Of a stretch of 64,000 nt of DNA, positions 8,674-17,203 are shown one piece after another. Location: assembly GCF_900188125.1 (NCBI RefSeq), contig NZ_FZOW01000017.1:45424-109423 (forward strand), written 5' to 3'. Each line of letters begins with the position of its first letter. Position 1 is the first letter of the stretch. The notes beneath the pieces are model-generated. The model did not search any database. It was given only the letters and a program-made list of their open reading frames with translations, and had not been told where the DNA came from. The DNA comes from Rhodococcoides kyotonense. GTDB taxonomy: Bacteria > Actinomycetota > Actinomycetes > Mycobacteriales > Mycobacteriaceae. The position numbers were made by a program, and so were the translations under genes.

Positions 8674-9003
8674 GTGATCCCCCTCGAGTCTTACGTCTTC
8701 GCCGAACCTTTGGCCCGCGCTTTCACCCCGAAGTAGCTCATCAGGGCGAGCATTTGAACCCAACGCGTCGCCTCGATCGACACAGTAGACCAACAGGTCT
8801 GGTCTTGTCATTCATGGGCTAAGGCACCTCACGATTTGAGTCGAGAACGCTGCCTTGTCGGTTTGAGGTGCGCGCGATCGAGGCCGCCGTATCGGGAATG
8901 CAGGCCCGTTGAACGTCGCCGAGTGCCGATCACGTTCCGGATCCAAAAATCCAGGTCGCGCAGTACGATCGGGTCCCTGAACTGCTTCATGAGAGGAGTG
9001 CTC
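8674..9003. other. Intergenic region between divergent operons
   Basis: About 330 bases with no convincing gene. It must hold the promoter of the minus-strand glycosyltransferase operon and that of the VOC gene. A short inverted repeat AGACC-aaca-GGTCT occurs near 8786-8799. No other structure was seen. Confidence 0.5.
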
Positions 9004-9420
9004 ATGCTGCTGGACGGAATCAACCATGTCGCGGTGATTTCTGGTGACATCGAACGACTGAAGTCGTTCTGCCGCAGTGTATTCGAAGCGGATATCGGCC
9101 CGACGAAGCCGCACGGCGAAGACGGAGGCGAGACGATGGCCATGATCAAAATCGGTCCGCACACCGAGCTCGACGTGGTGACCATCGAAGGGAACCACGA
9201 GGCGGATCGTCAGACTCCGACGTGGGGACGCGGACGACTCGGTCACCTCGGACTGCAAGCGGCGTCCAGGGAGGCTTTCGAGACAATCTGTCAGCGACTG
9301 GTCGAGCACGGCGCGGGTGACGGTACCGTCAACGCCTTCGGCGGTGTGCTGAGCAGGTTCTTCCGCGACCCCGACGGTCTCGAAGGTGAAGTGCTCGTTC
9401 CCAAATCAGCTCGCAACTGA
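9004..9420 (+). CDS. VOC/glyoxalase superfamily protein
   Basis: 138 aa. The start at ATG 9004 is supported by AGAGGAG 6 nt upstream, better than the ATG 15 bp earlier. It shows the paired beta-alpha-beta-beta-beta pattern: INHVAVISGDIERLKSFC (first module, metal His near residue 8), HTELDVVTI, LGHLGLQAASREAFE (second module His) and FRDPDGLEGEVLVP with the metal Glu. VOC enzymes are metal-dependent dioxygenases, lyases or binding proteins; the substrate is not inferable. Confidence 0.85.
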   Translation: MLLDGINHVAVISGDIERLKSFCRSVFEADIGPTKPHGEDGGETMAMIKIGPHTELDVVTIEGNHEADRQTPTWGRGRLGHLGLQAASREAFETICQRLVEHGAGDGTVNAFGGVLSRFFRDPDGLEGEVLVPKSARN

Positions 9421-9454
9421 CCTTGGGATAGGCCAGAGCGGCCATCTAGTTCGG

Positions 9455-10330
9455 TCAGGAGAGACGTGTTCCGGTCTCGTTCGAACCGATCTCTTGTGTG
9501 CCGAGGGTGCCGAGAAGTTCCAGCTTGTCGTGGGTGTCCGTACCGGGTGCTGCACGGAAGAGGACGAGCCTTTGCCCGGACGGCGGGCTGATGACGACGT
9601 CGCATTCGCAGTCGAGCAAACCCACCTGCGGATGCTGCAATCGCTTGCGTGTATTAGTCAGAGTGTCGACATCGCCGAGTTCCCAGATCCGCGTGAATTC
9701 TTCACTGGTGCGGTGCAACTCGTCGATCAAGCCAGTGGTCCGTGTGTCGTCGGGGCGTCGTGTGGCTGCCACGCGCAGGTCGGCGACATAGGTGCGGCTC
9801 AGCTGGTCGCGGTCGTTGGGGGCGTACAGCGCGCGGTAGTCCGGGTCCAGGAACCAATGCCAGATGAAGTTGGCGTGGAAGCCGCTTTCACCGACGAGCT
9901 TGCCGAGTAGCGCGATGTTGAGGGCGTTCTGCCCGACGATGTTGTGCATGTCGTCGGCGATCAACGCAGGTACTCGTGGTGCGAGGGCGTCCAGGACGGT
10001 CATCAATCCCGGGTCCGCGTAACCGAGTGCGACGGCCGGCTCGGGTGGGTGGTGTCCGGCGAGGACGTACAGGTGGTCGCGTTCGGTGAGTGTCAGGCGT
10101 AGTGCGCGTCCGATCGCACCGAGCATGGCCGGGGACGGTTGAGGTCCGCGGGCTTGCTCGATCCGTTCGTAATAGTCGGTCGACATGTTCGCCAGCATCG
10201 CTACCTCGTCGCGGCGCAGGCCTGGGGCCCGACGGCGCGGCCCAGCGGTCAACCCCACCTCGCCGGGCCGCAGGCGGTCACGACGGGTGCGGACGAACTC
10301 TCCGAGTTGCTGTTGCTGAAATCGAGGCAT
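9455..10330 (-). CDS. XRE-type regulator with MmyB-like ligand-binding domain
   Basis: 291 aa. N-terminal helix-turn-helix (residues about 8-75: LGEFVRTRRDRLRP, APGLRRDEVAMLANMSTDYY) followed by the MmyB-like domain (about 105-275; NIALLGKL, FHANFIWHWFLDPDYR, LRVAATRRPDD), a PAS-like fold that binds a fatty-acid-like ligand in characterised members. In actinobacteria these regulators usually sit beside an SDR or oxidoreductase gene they control, as here: the SDR gene at 10353-11105 lies just upstream on the same strand. Confidence 0.9.
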   Translation of the reverse strand: MPRFQQQQLGEFVRTRRDRLRPGEVGLTAGPRRRAPGLRRDEVAMLANMSTDYYERIEQARGPQPSPAMLGAIGRALRLTLTERDHLYVLAGHHPPEPAVALGYADPGLMTVLDALAPRVPALIADDMHNIVGQNALNIALLGKLVGESGFHANFIWHWFLDPDYRALYAPNDRDQLSRTYVADLRVAATRRPDDTRTTGLIDELHRTSEEFTRIWELGDVDTLTNTRKRLQHPQVGLLDCECDVVISPPSGQRLVLFRAAPGTDTHDKLELLGTLGTQEIGSNETGTRLS

Positions 10331-10352
10331 GAACTGGCAATCTGTTTCAGGG

Positions 10353-11105
10353 TCAGTGGCTGCGGCCGCTGAGGGCGCCGAGAACCTCGTCGTAGCGACC
10401 TTCGGCGGTGGCGTCGCGCAGCCACTTTACGCGCTCGACCAGGATCTCCGGCGCGTCGGGCTGTGAGGCGAGCAGAGACATGACCTCGTCGAGGAACTCG
10501 TCGTAAGGCATGGCCGTCGGGCTGTCTTCCTGGCCCATGAGCGTCGTCTGGACGGCTGGGGGTACCAGCTCGACTACACGGACGCTGGTGTCGGTCAGCT
10601 GCACCCGCAGCGATTCGGTGAACGAGTGCACGGCCGCTTTGGTCGCGTTGTATGTCGGCGTCACGGGCAGGGGAACGAACGCGAGACCCGAGCTGACCGT
10701 CATGAGCGTCGCGGCCGGCTGGACACGCAGGTGCGGTAGGAATGCGTGGACGAGGCGGATCGTGCCGAGCAGATTGACGGAGATCGTGCGTTCAGCGACG
10801 TCGATGGATGCAGGGTCGAGAAGGTTCTCGGGTTCCATGATCCCTGCCATCGTGATCAGGGTGTTCAGTGCGGGGTGTCGTTCGGTGAGGGTTGCCGCAG
10901 CGGCAGAGATGGACTCTGCATCCGAGGTGTCGATTTCGACGGTGTCGATTCCCGGGTGCGCGGACGCGATCTCGCGCAACAACGCCGTCCGGCGTCCACC
11001 GACGATGACCGTGTTGCCCGCGGCCTGAAGTCGCAGCGCGAGACCGAGTCCGAGGCCCGACGTGGCACCGGGGATGAAGATCGTGTTGTTTCCGTTGACG
11101 TTCAT
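10353..11105 (-). CDS. Short-chain dehydrogenase/reductase (DltE-like)
   Basis: 250 aa from ATG 11105; GTG 9 bp upstream is an alternative. Rossmann motif IFIPGATSGLGLGLA, the NAG-equivalent ITMAGIM, catalytic Ser in LMTVSSGLAF and the YNATK catalytic Tyr/Lys. The DltE-type SDRs use NAD(P)H on unknown carbonyl substrates. It is followed by the MmyB-like regulator gene on the same strand, which probably controls it. The repeat at 11240-11304 lies in its upstream region. Confidence 0.9.
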   Translation of the reverse strand: MNVNGNNTIFIPGATSGLGLGLALRLQAAGNTVIVGGRRTALLREIASAHPGIDTVEIDTSDAESISAAAATLTERHPALNTLITMAGIMEPENLLDPASIDVAERTISVNLLGTIRLVHAFLPHLRVQPAATLMTVSSGLAFVPLPVTPTYNATKAAVHSFTESLRVQLTDTSVRVVELVPPAVQTTLMGQEDSPTAMPYDEFLDEVMSLLASQPDAPEILVERVKWLRDATAEGRYDEVLGALSGRSH

Positions 11106-11239
11106 GATGTTCACTGTGCGCCCGTTCGTGTATCCGAGCCACACCCCGCTGAACCCCGGACCGACGATCCGGGTCTCGGCGGCCGATCCTTCGGTTCTGC
11201 GAAAGGGATCGTCGGGCCTTGTGAGACAACAACATCAGC

Positions 11240-11304
11240 GCTACCGCGGCACCGAGCGTGGTCCCGTTCCGTCGCTCCCGCACAATCACCTCGTGCATCG
11301 TCCC
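11240..11304. repeat. 65-bp dispersed element, copy E
   Basis: Shares long identical runs (GCTACCGCG, CACCGAGCGTGGTCCCG, CCGTCGCTCCCGCACAATC) with 17280-17345 and 19397-19463. Read on the minus strand all three keep the open peptide VIVRERR-x-GTTLG-x-AVA. Located upstream of the SDR gene. Nature unknown. Confidence 0.85.
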
Positions 11305-11419
11305 GACGTGGAGGTGGTCACTCGAGATGCCCGACAAATGTCGATGCGATTGCGACAGACGAACTCACTTCAGCGGTAGGTGCCCACTAGGGAACGACGG
11401 ATCCGGCGACCGACCGACA

Positions 11420-11454
11420 ACAGTGCCCCGCAACCGATCGTTGCGGAGCACTGT
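11420..11454 (-). terminator. Hairpin terminator after the secreted-protein gene
   Basis: Inverted repeat: ACAGTGC and CCGCAA on one arm, TTGCGG and GCACTGT on the other, with single mismatched bases between the sub-stems and a 7-nt loop. It begins 9 bp beyond the stop codon at 11464. It lacks a U-run, as is usual for actinobacterial intrinsic terminators. Confidence 0.8.
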
Positions 11455-11463
11455 CGTGCAACG

Positions 11464-11979
11464 TCAGAACCCGAACGAACCCGTTGGGAGACATGCGGAA
11501 CCCGTGCAGACGGGCTCGGGTTCCGGCTCCACGAATTCGGGAACGGTGATGACGACCGCGTGAGCTGTTGCACCGCCGGGGATCTGCGCGGCCGGGGTGC
11601 CCCAGGCTTCGGTCTGCTCGCCGCCGCCGGCGGCGTACTGCCGGCATGCCCATTCGATCGTGTAGGTGCCGTCGGCCACGACCGGATCGGTCAGGACGAG
11701 TGATGCTCCCGTGGGGACGGCATTGTTCGCGACGTACAAACCGGGATCTTCGAAGCCTGTCTCGACGAAATCGTCGACGTCACCGAAGCCGCAGTACGTG
11801 GGGGCGGCGCCGCCGGCGAACGTGAAGGTGCCGGTGACGGTGTTGACGCCGGTCGAAGTGACTGCCGAGCTGAAAACGGCGGTGACGTCGCCGGGCGCAG
11901 CCTGCGCGGGCGTCGCAAAAGCGAGAGAGAGGGGTACGGCTGCGGTTGCGGCGAGCAGGGCGGTTGCGGTCTTGCGCAT
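11464..11979 (-). CDS. Secreted hypothetical protein
   Basis: 171 aa with a signal peptide (MRKTATALLAATAAVPLSLA, cleavage after AQA about residue 27). The mature chain is beta-rich with two cysteines about 50 residues apart (YCGFG and WACRQY) that could form a disulfide, and a Pro/Glu-rich tail (EFVEPEPEPVCTGSACLP) with a second Cys pair. No family recognised. Exported and probably extracellular. A strong hairpin terminator follows. Divergent from the SMI1-domain gene at 12023. Confidence 0.78.
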   Translation of the reverse strand: MRKTATALLAATAAVPLSLAFATPAQAAPGDVTAVFSSAVTSTGVNTVTGTFTFAGGAAPTYCGFGDVDDFVETGFEDPGLYVANNAVPTGASLVLTDPVVADGTYTIEWACRQYAAGGGEQTEAWGTPAAQIPGGATAHAVVITVPEFVEPEPEPVCTGSACLPTGSFGF

Positions 11980-12022
11980 CTGACGGCTCCAAAGGGGAAT
12001 ACGGGTCCCGACCCACTCGCAG

Positions 12023-13345
12023 ATGATGGCACGGTTGCGCGTCGGTCACCCAGTGAGTCCGGCCGCGCCCAACGGTGTGTCGGTCAGCACGGCCGGGCCA
12101 GGACACGTCGCGGTGACGGTCGAGGTTGCTTACCGCCCAGCCACCGACCACGTTCCGAACGGGTGGACCCTCGAAGCATCCGGCACCTTCGACGCCGTGA
12201 CACCGTTGCGGGTCGAGACCTCGGACGGTGTGGTGCACGAGGAGTTCGTCGACCTCGCGCAGATCATCCTGCCCTCGGAAATCACGTATCGAATGTTTCG
12301 ACGCTTCCGCGAGGACAACGGACTGGAACAGCATCTCTTCGAGCTCACGCCCGCGATGAAGCTGGACGGTCAAGGACGGCTCGCCCCGATCGCTCCCGCC
12401 GAGCACGTCGCGGACAACTTCGTACGATGGGAAGTTGCATGTCCGACATCGACGCCTGGCCAGTCCGTTGCAGTCAACGGAAGTGAAACGAGTCGCGCCG
12501 ATGCCTTGAGTGCCATCGTCGACACCGGCCTCAGTCTTCTGCGAAGAGAAACCCCCGAGGCCGGACCGTTGTCACCGATCTTCGTGGCCTTGGACTCGGA
12601 GTTCGCCTGGGTCAACGGGTTCGGCGATCCGGCAGCGTCGAAATCAGATCTGACGCAGTTGGTTCTCGACGCTATCGAGGGCGAACGAGGCCGAGCGGTC
12701 GAACGTGCAGCGGATACCGCCACCCGCGCGGCGCGTCCGCCTGTGCGCTACTCGACGCCGCCATCGAGCGTCACGCACCAGTGGGATCGGATCGCTGCTT
12801 GGCTTCGAAATGCGGTGCCGAACTATGTCATCAACGGTGCCAATGAGGAACGAATCCTTGAGGCGAAGAGGCGGACCGGGGTCGAATGGCCCAGTGAGCT
12901 CGTCGAGCTGTTCCGATGCGTCGACGGGCTGCCTCGCGAACCGTGGATGGCGCTGTTTCCTCAGTACGCGCTGTTCGGTCTCGACGCGATGCTCGCGGAT
13001 CGAGCGACGATGACCGAGATTTGGCAGAGGGGAGACGCGGAGAACGACCCGACGGGGGTGATTGAACGCACCGCAGGCAAGGCAGCGTGGACTTTCCTCG
13101 ACGAATTCATTCCGATTGCGGGACTGGATGGTTACTTCTTGTTCGTCGACACCAGACCGGGCGACCTGAACGGATGCGTGACTGTTTTCGACAAGGTCGA
13201 CTCCGATAACCAGGGCCCGCAATGGAATTCGATCAGCGCGATGCTCACGGATCTCGCGGAGAGTCTGGAGGCGGGCGTGCCGTTCGCGGGCGGGTGGCGT
13301 CACGAGATCGTCGACGGGCGTCTGCAGTGGGAGTATCACGGCTGA
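12023..13345 (+). CDS. SMI1/KNR4 (SUKH-type) domain protein with extra N-terminal region
   Basis: 440 aa. Residues about 254-430 match the SMI1/KNR4 superfamily: WDRIAAWLRNAVPNYVINGA, a helix leading to GVEWPSELVELFRCVDGL, then the strand FLFVDTRPGDLNGCVTVFDK and WNSISAMLTDLAESLEAG. Bacterial members are mostly immunity proteins of polymorphic toxin systems. The first 250 residues are not recognised and make it longer than typical members. No toxin gene is adjacent. A degenerate fragment similar to its C-terminus lies at 47935-48138. Confidence 0.8.
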   Translation: MMARLRVGHPVSPAAPNGVSVSTAGPGHVAVTVEVAYRPATDHVPNGWTLEASGTFDAVTPLRVETSDGVVHEEFVDLAQIILPSEITYRMFRRFREDNGLEQHLFELTPAMKLDGQGRLAPIAPAEHVADNFVRWEVACPTSTPGQSVAVNGSETSRADALSAIVDTGLSLLRRETPEAGPLSPIFVALDSEFAWVNGFGDPAASKSDLTQLVLDAIEGERGRAVERAADTATRAARPPVRYSTPPSSVTHQWDRIAAWLRNAVPNYVINGANEERILEAKRRTGVEWPSELVELFRCVDGLPREPWMALFPQYALFGLDAMLADRATMTEIWQRGDAENDPTGVIERTAGKAAWTFLDEFIPIAGLDGYFLFVDTRPGDLNGCVTVFDKVDSDNQGPQWNSISAMLTDLAESLEAGVPFAGGWRHEIVDGRLQWEYHG

Positions 13346-13451
13346 CGGACAGCTCGCGTTGCTCGTACTGATCATCTCCCGCACCAACGCGGCAAATAGA
13401 GGGATCATTGTACGATGAGGTCGCTGACCTGCGTCAAGAGAGGAGTGCGAG

Positions 13452-13790
13452 ATGCCCGTCGTGGATATGAAGGCAACTCGCCAGATGCTGATGCAAAAGG
13501 CGATCTTGCACAAGATCGAGCGGGAGCACCTTTCGTTCGACACCGATGCGGTACGCCAGAGTCTCGACGGCATCCGCCGGAACGTCTCGCGTGACGCACT
13601 TATGACCAGCTACCTCGACCGGTGGGAGCGGATCGTCCGCGACAACGACGTCGACGGTCTTCGTCGCCTCGTTCATTCCGAAGACGAGATCAGCAAAGAC
13701 ATGCGGAGCCTGTCACCGCTGTACGTGTTGCTCAACGAGGCCGAGCGACTCGACGTGATCGACGACCTTCGTACTGCCATCCAGGCGTGA
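13452..13790 (+). CDS. Partner protein of a DUF6036-type nucleotidyltransferase
   Basis: 112 aa, ATG preceded by GAGAGGAG with good spacing. All-helical, charged, no HTH recognised. Its stop overlaps the start of the downstream nucleotidyltransferase gene (GTGA at 13787-13790), indicating translational coupling. Pairs of a small helical protein with a nucleotidyltransferase-fold protein are common among toxin-antitoxin-like modules, so it is a possible antitoxin, but the assignment is inference from arrangement only. Confidence 0.65.
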   Translation: MPVVDMKATRQMLMQKAILHKIEREHLSFDTDAVRQSLDGIRRNVSRDALMTSYLDRWERIVRDNDVDGLRRLVHSEDEISKDMRSLSPLYVLLNEAERLDVIDDLRTAIQA

Positions 13791-14380
13791 ACCGCGACCA
13801 GTTCGAGCGGGCCATCAGGGCTTCGTGTGCGAACCTCGAAGAGTTCCAGGTGATCGTCATGGGTTCGCAGTCGATCCTCGGGAGCTATGACACCAGTGAG
13901 TTGCCGGACTCGGCGTTCCAATCGACTGAGGTCGATATCCTTCCAGGCAGCGGTATTTCCGATCCCGATGGCGTGTACGAGAAGCTGCTTACTCTCGATG
14001 TACGGCTGGGCGAGGGCTCGCCGTTCCACGAGCACCACGGCGTCTATGTCGAGGGCATCCACAAGGACACCGTTGTGCTGCCGAAGCATTGGGAAAATCG
14101 ACTGGTTCACTTCACCGTCGAGGACGGCACGTCCGAGCTGTAAGGGCGGATCGCACTGTGCCTGAACCCCGTCGACCTATGTGTGGCGAAGTGCATTGCA
14201 GGCAGGGAGAAAGACCATCAGTTTCTCTCTGCGTTGATCGACGAAGGCATCATCGCCGCAGAAGAGATCATCGAGCGGATCGACAAGTACGGCATCGAGT
14301 GGCCGGACACCTACGATCTCGACAAGGACTTGGCGCTCACGAGAGCCCGAACTTGGCTGGCGACTGTCGGCAACTCATGA
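13787..14380 (+). pseudogene. DUF6036-type nucleotidyltransferase interrupted by a stop codon
   Basis: The frame opens with GTG 13787 and shows the nucleotidyltransferase-like core (FQVIVMGSQSILGSY, then TEVDILPG), reaching TAA at 14141-14143. The same frame continues directly with the conserved C-terminal part (LNPVDLCVAKCIAGREKDHQ, then FLSALIDEGII) and stops at 14380. Family members have an unbroken chain here, so one in-frame TAA splits the gene. The first part keeps the putative catalytic core and may still be made. Proteins of this type resemble AbiEii/MNT toxins. Confidence 0.78.
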
Positions 14381-14410
14381 ATTCGAGTGAGGATTCCAAC
14401 CCGGCTCGGT

Positions 14411-14626
14411 CTACAGCGTCGTAATCAACCCTGTTTGCTTGGCGTGAGCAACCAGGGCATTGGCGTGACCGTGCCCCATCCCGTGGTCGGTCTTGAGCCA
14501 TGCAACCAGCTCGGAGTGCTTGGCCTGAGGTGCCGCGGCGATGGCGTCGAGCCATTCGCTGATGGGCTTGCCGTACTTCTTCTCGATGGACGGGAAGTAG
14601 GACTGCGGGCCTTTGACGTCGGGCAT
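14411..14626 (-). CDS. DUF4287 domain protein
   Basis: 71 aa from ATG 14626 with AAGGAAG upstream. The sequence GPQSYFPSIEKKYGKPISEW, the segment KHSELVAWLKTDHGMGHGHA and NALVAHAK are diagnostic of the small DUF4287 family, often annotated as DNA-binding-like helical proteins of about 70 residues. Its role is unknown. It stands alone, convergent with the broken nucleotidyltransferase gene. Confidence 0.85.
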   Translation of the reverse strand: MPDVKGPQSYFPSIEKKYGKPISEWLDAIAAAPQAKHSELVAWLKTDHGMGHGHANALVAHAKQTGLITTL

Positions 14627-14735
14627 GGGACTTCCTTTCGAGGAGTTGTGCTGGAGCAGACTGCTGTTGCTCCGGAAACTAATCGACGGTGGGTGGTGAT
14701 CCCTCGTGAGGGCACGTACCTGACTCCGGGAAGCG

Positions 14736-15107
14736 TCATGCGGACGTGGATGTCTCGAGGGATTCGTCCGCGCACGCGATGAGGTAGCTGAGTTGGCTAC
14801 GCGTCTCGGCGATGGCCTGCATCTGCTCGCCGAGACGCTCGTGCTCGGCCCGCATGATGCCGACGGATCTCCGCGTGACATGCGATGAGGGCGCGTCCAC
14901 GCACGGCAGGATCGACGCGATGACTGTGCTCGACAGGCCGGCCGAGTAGAGCTGGCGCAGCAGTCTGACTCGATCGACGGCGTCGGAATCGTAGACGCGA
15001 TGCGCCCCCGACCCGCTGCGCTGGGAATTCAGCAGTCCGCACTCCTCGTAATAGCGCAGCGACCTGACGCTGGCTCCTGTCCGTTGCGCCAATTCGCCGA
15101 TGCGCAT
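14736..15107 (-). CDS. MerR-family transcriptional regulator
   Basis: 123 aa from ATG 15107, preceded by GAGGAGAG. N-terminal winged HTH (MRIGELAQRTGASVRSLRYY, EECGLL) and a dimerisation helix (residues about 80-115). The C-terminal end is short, without metal-binding cysteines near the usual loop except Cys in the region ILPCVD, so the ligand is unclear. It is divergent from the oxidoreductase gene at 15201, with a MerR-type promoter between them, and most likely controls that gene. Confidence 0.9.
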   Translation of the reverse strand: MRIGELAQRTGASVRSLRYYEECGLLNSQRSGSGAHRVYDSDAVDRVRLLRQLYSAGLSSTVIASILPCVDAPSSHVTRRSVGIMRAEHERLGEQMQAIAETRSQLSYLIACADESLETSTSA

Positions 15108-15128
15108 GGTGACTCTCCTCATAAAAGC

Positions 15129-15160
15129 TTGAACCTGACACTGACGAGAGGTTCTACGGT
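15129..15160 (+). promoter_or_regulatory. MerR-type promoter with elongated spacer
   Basis: -35 TTGAAC (15129-15134) and -10 TACGGT (15155-15160) are separated by 20 bp, longer than the usual 17. Within the spacer region lies the inverted repeat GAACCT-n12-AGGTTC (15131-15154). Overlong spacers holding a dyad are the hallmark of MerR-activated promoters. Confidence 0.72.
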
Positions 15161-15200
15161 TGATTCAAACACACCTCGACACGAAGGCAACGGTCCACCA

Positions 15201-16112
15201 ATGTTCGCAGTGCAGTACCAGACGTATGGAGAACCTTCCGTACTCGAGATCGCCGATCGTCCCGAACCCCACGCCGGACCCGATTCGGTGCGAGTCCGCG
15301 TCCTGGCCGTCAGTGTCAACCCCATCGACAGACTCTTGCGGGCCGGGCATCTGAAAGAGCTACTGCCGCTGCAGTTACCGGCCATCCCCGGTCGCGACGC
15401 TGTCGGCATCGTCGACGAAGTCGGTGAGGGTGTCACCGACGTCGCGATCGGCGACAAGGTGTTCGGACTCGGTGGAGTCAGCGACACTACCGCCGAATAC
15501 GCCGTCCTCACCGCGTGGGCGCCGGTTCCAACAGTGTGGAGCGATGAGGAGGCCGCCGCGGCGGGGCTGGCGTCGGTGACCGCGCTACGGGCGTTGGACG
15601 CACTCGGCGAACTCGACGGCTCGACACTGCTGGTCGGTGGCGCCGCCGGTGCCGTGGGTAGCGCAGCGGCGGCATTCGCAATCGCAGCCGGGGTGCGCGT
15701 CGTCGGCACCGCCAGTGAGACCAATCATGAGCGTCTACGCGCGATGAAGGTCATCCCCGTCACCTATGGTGACGGACTCGTCGACCGCGTGCGCGCGGCG
15801 GCACCCGACGGCGTCGACTTCGCTTTGGACGCAGCGGGATCGGGGTCGCTCCCACAGCTGATCGAACTTGCCGGCGACACAGCGCATGTCGTGACAGTTG
15901 CGGACCACCAGGCAGCGAGCGAGTTGGGTGTTCGCAGCGTGTACGCAGAGAACGACTCGGCTCTGCTACGCCGCGCAGCGGCCTTCGCCGACGCTGGTCA
16001 GTACACGCCGCACGTCAGCGAGGTCATGTCCTTCCGAGACGCAGCCCGCGCCCACGCCCAGTCCGAAAAACGCAGCGGCAAGATCGTGCTGCGAATCGGA
16101 CTCGACCGGTGA
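15201..16112 (+). CDS. Zinc-independent quinone oxidoreductase-type NADP-dependent dehydrogenase
   Basis: 303 aa from ATG 15201. MDR-superfamily fold: N-terminal GroES-like domain (MFAVQYQTYGEPSVLEI, NPIDRLLRAG, IPGRDAVGIVDEVGEGV) and a Rossmann domain with LLVGGAAGAVGSAAAAFA. The structural and catalytic zinc ligands are absent, which fits the quinone reductase/enoyl reductase branch that reduces quinones or activated alkenals with NADPH. Divergent from the MerR gene; probably induced by an electrophile or oxidant through it (inference). Confidence 0.9.
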   Translation: MFAVQYQTYGEPSVLEIADRPEPHAGPDSVRVRVLAVSVNPIDRLLRAGHLKELLPLQLPAIPGRDAVGIVDEVGEGVTDVAIGDKVFGLGGVSDTTAEYAVLTAWAPVPTVWSDEEAAAAGLASVTALRALDALGELDGSTLLVGGAAGAVGSAAAAFAIAAGVRVVGTASETNHERLRAMKVIPVTYGDGLVDRVRAAAPDGVDFALDAAGSGSLPQLIELAGDTAHVVTVADHQAASELGVRSVYAENDSALLRRAAAFADAGQYTPHVSEVMSFRDAARAHAQSEKRSGKIVLRIGLDR

Positions 16113-16179
16113 CCGCTGAGAACTTGCCGCGATCAGACCGTCAAGCCCGCAAGCTGCTCGTCGAGCCAGGGCTACAATT

Positions 16180-16226
16180 CCGCACTTATGCAGACGAAAT
16201 CGCGTAATTCACCTGCATAAGTGCGG
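16180..16226. repeat. Dispersed palindrome, copy B
   Basis: 14-bp perfect arms (16180-16193, 16213-16226) of the same sequence as copy A, with a similar 19-nt loop. It lies between the convergent oxidoreductase and secreted-protein genes, 6 bp beyond the stop codon of the latter, where it could act as a bidirectional terminator. Confidence 0.9.
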
Positions 16227-16231
16227 GTTGG

Positions 16232-16738
16232 TCAAGGAACGAAGATCACTCCCAAGCCGGGTACGAGCGCGTTGGAGATCGAGGGCGCCTCGTACTGCTC
16301 ACGGTGATGAGTAACGGTCACAAAGACTGGGCCAGAACCTGTTTCGGCCGTGACCTCCAGCGGGAGAGATCTTCCGTAGCTCTCGGTGTCGCTGTTCTCG
16401 AGATCGAGCCAGTGCCGTAGGTCGAGTGTTCCGGATGCACCCGTCGCAAGGTTGCGCCACTGCACTCCCAGCCATCGGTACGGGTATTGGGAGTGCCAGG
16501 CGGCGATGTCGGCTGCAGCGAAGTCGACGACGCCGGGTTGTTCACCGACGGTCAGTCGGATGGGGACAGTCTGGATGAGGCCGCCGGGGACGGCTGCCGG
16601 ACCTATCTCGGGGCCCGTCACCACGGGTACCTGCAGCGTGGAGGTGTGTGGTGCGGCCGCTGCCGTCGCGGCAGTTCCGAGAACGAGAGGGATCGACAAG
16701 GCGATAGCAATTACTCCGCGGCGCAGCGAGTTTCGCAT
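16232..16738 (-). CDS. Secreted hypothetical protein
   Basis: 168 aa. Clear signal peptide (RRGVIAIALSIPLVLGTAA, cleavage near TAAAA-AP about residue 29), GAAAGG ribosome site 7 nt upstream. The mature part is a predicted beta-sandwich: VPIRLTVGEQPGVVDF, WRNLATGASGTLDL, then GSGPVFVTVTHHRE. The pattern suggests a surface or extracellular protein, but no family is recognised. Compare the exported proteins at 1-356 and 11464-11979. Confidence 0.78.
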   Translation of the reverse strand: MRNSLRRGVIAIALSIPLVLGTAATAAAAPHTSTLQVPVVTGPEIGPAAVPGGLIQTVPIRLTVGEQPGVVDFAAADIAAWHSQYPYRWLGVQWRNLATGASGTLDLRHWLDLENSDTESYGRSLPLEVTAETGSGPVFVTVTHHREQYEAPSISNALVPGLGVIFVP

Positions 16739-17203
16739 GCAGGCAACCTTTCGAATGGCGTCGTGGAATATTTTGACCGCTCTTTACTTGCGGCACTCAC
16801 ACGATTGCAAGACCGCTCGCGAGGCGTCCACCCTTCTGCGGCAGTTGTGATGGGGTTGTGACCGGCGCCGGCGCGAACCAGGGCGAATCGATGTTTCCAG
16901 GCGCTGTGGGTGCTACTCGGCAATTAGAGGGCATCAGATCCAAGACGGTTCGAGCTACGAGCACGTCCGAGTCAAGCATGAACCGATGCTCTGGATCCCG
17001 GATGCGGTGGCATGGTGTCTGGCGAAAGGAGGGCACTGGGGTAGTCGAGTCGAACCGAATATCCGTGCTCGCCACACAGTGCGATAGAAACGCAAAACCC
17101 GGCTCACCAACCGTCCGGAAGGCTGCCGGGCTCACTTCGACGAGGCTACTGCCCCGCGCTTCGACATTGTCGCACCGACCGGGTCGAATGTGGGTGTGAC
17201 AAC
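16739..17203. other. Region without a convincing gene
   Basis: About 460 bases. Overlapping frames of 100-140 codons exist on both strands, but none has a family match, a ribosome site or consistent codon use. It probably contains the promoter of the secreted-protein gene at 16738 and degenerate sequence next to the two repeats at 17204-17345. Confidence 0.5.

Noticed and set aside
14044..14143. Sequencing-error explanation for the stop codons in the GNAT and DUF6036 genes
   Set aside because: Cannot be decided from sequence alone; kept as an alternative in the entries rather than asserted.
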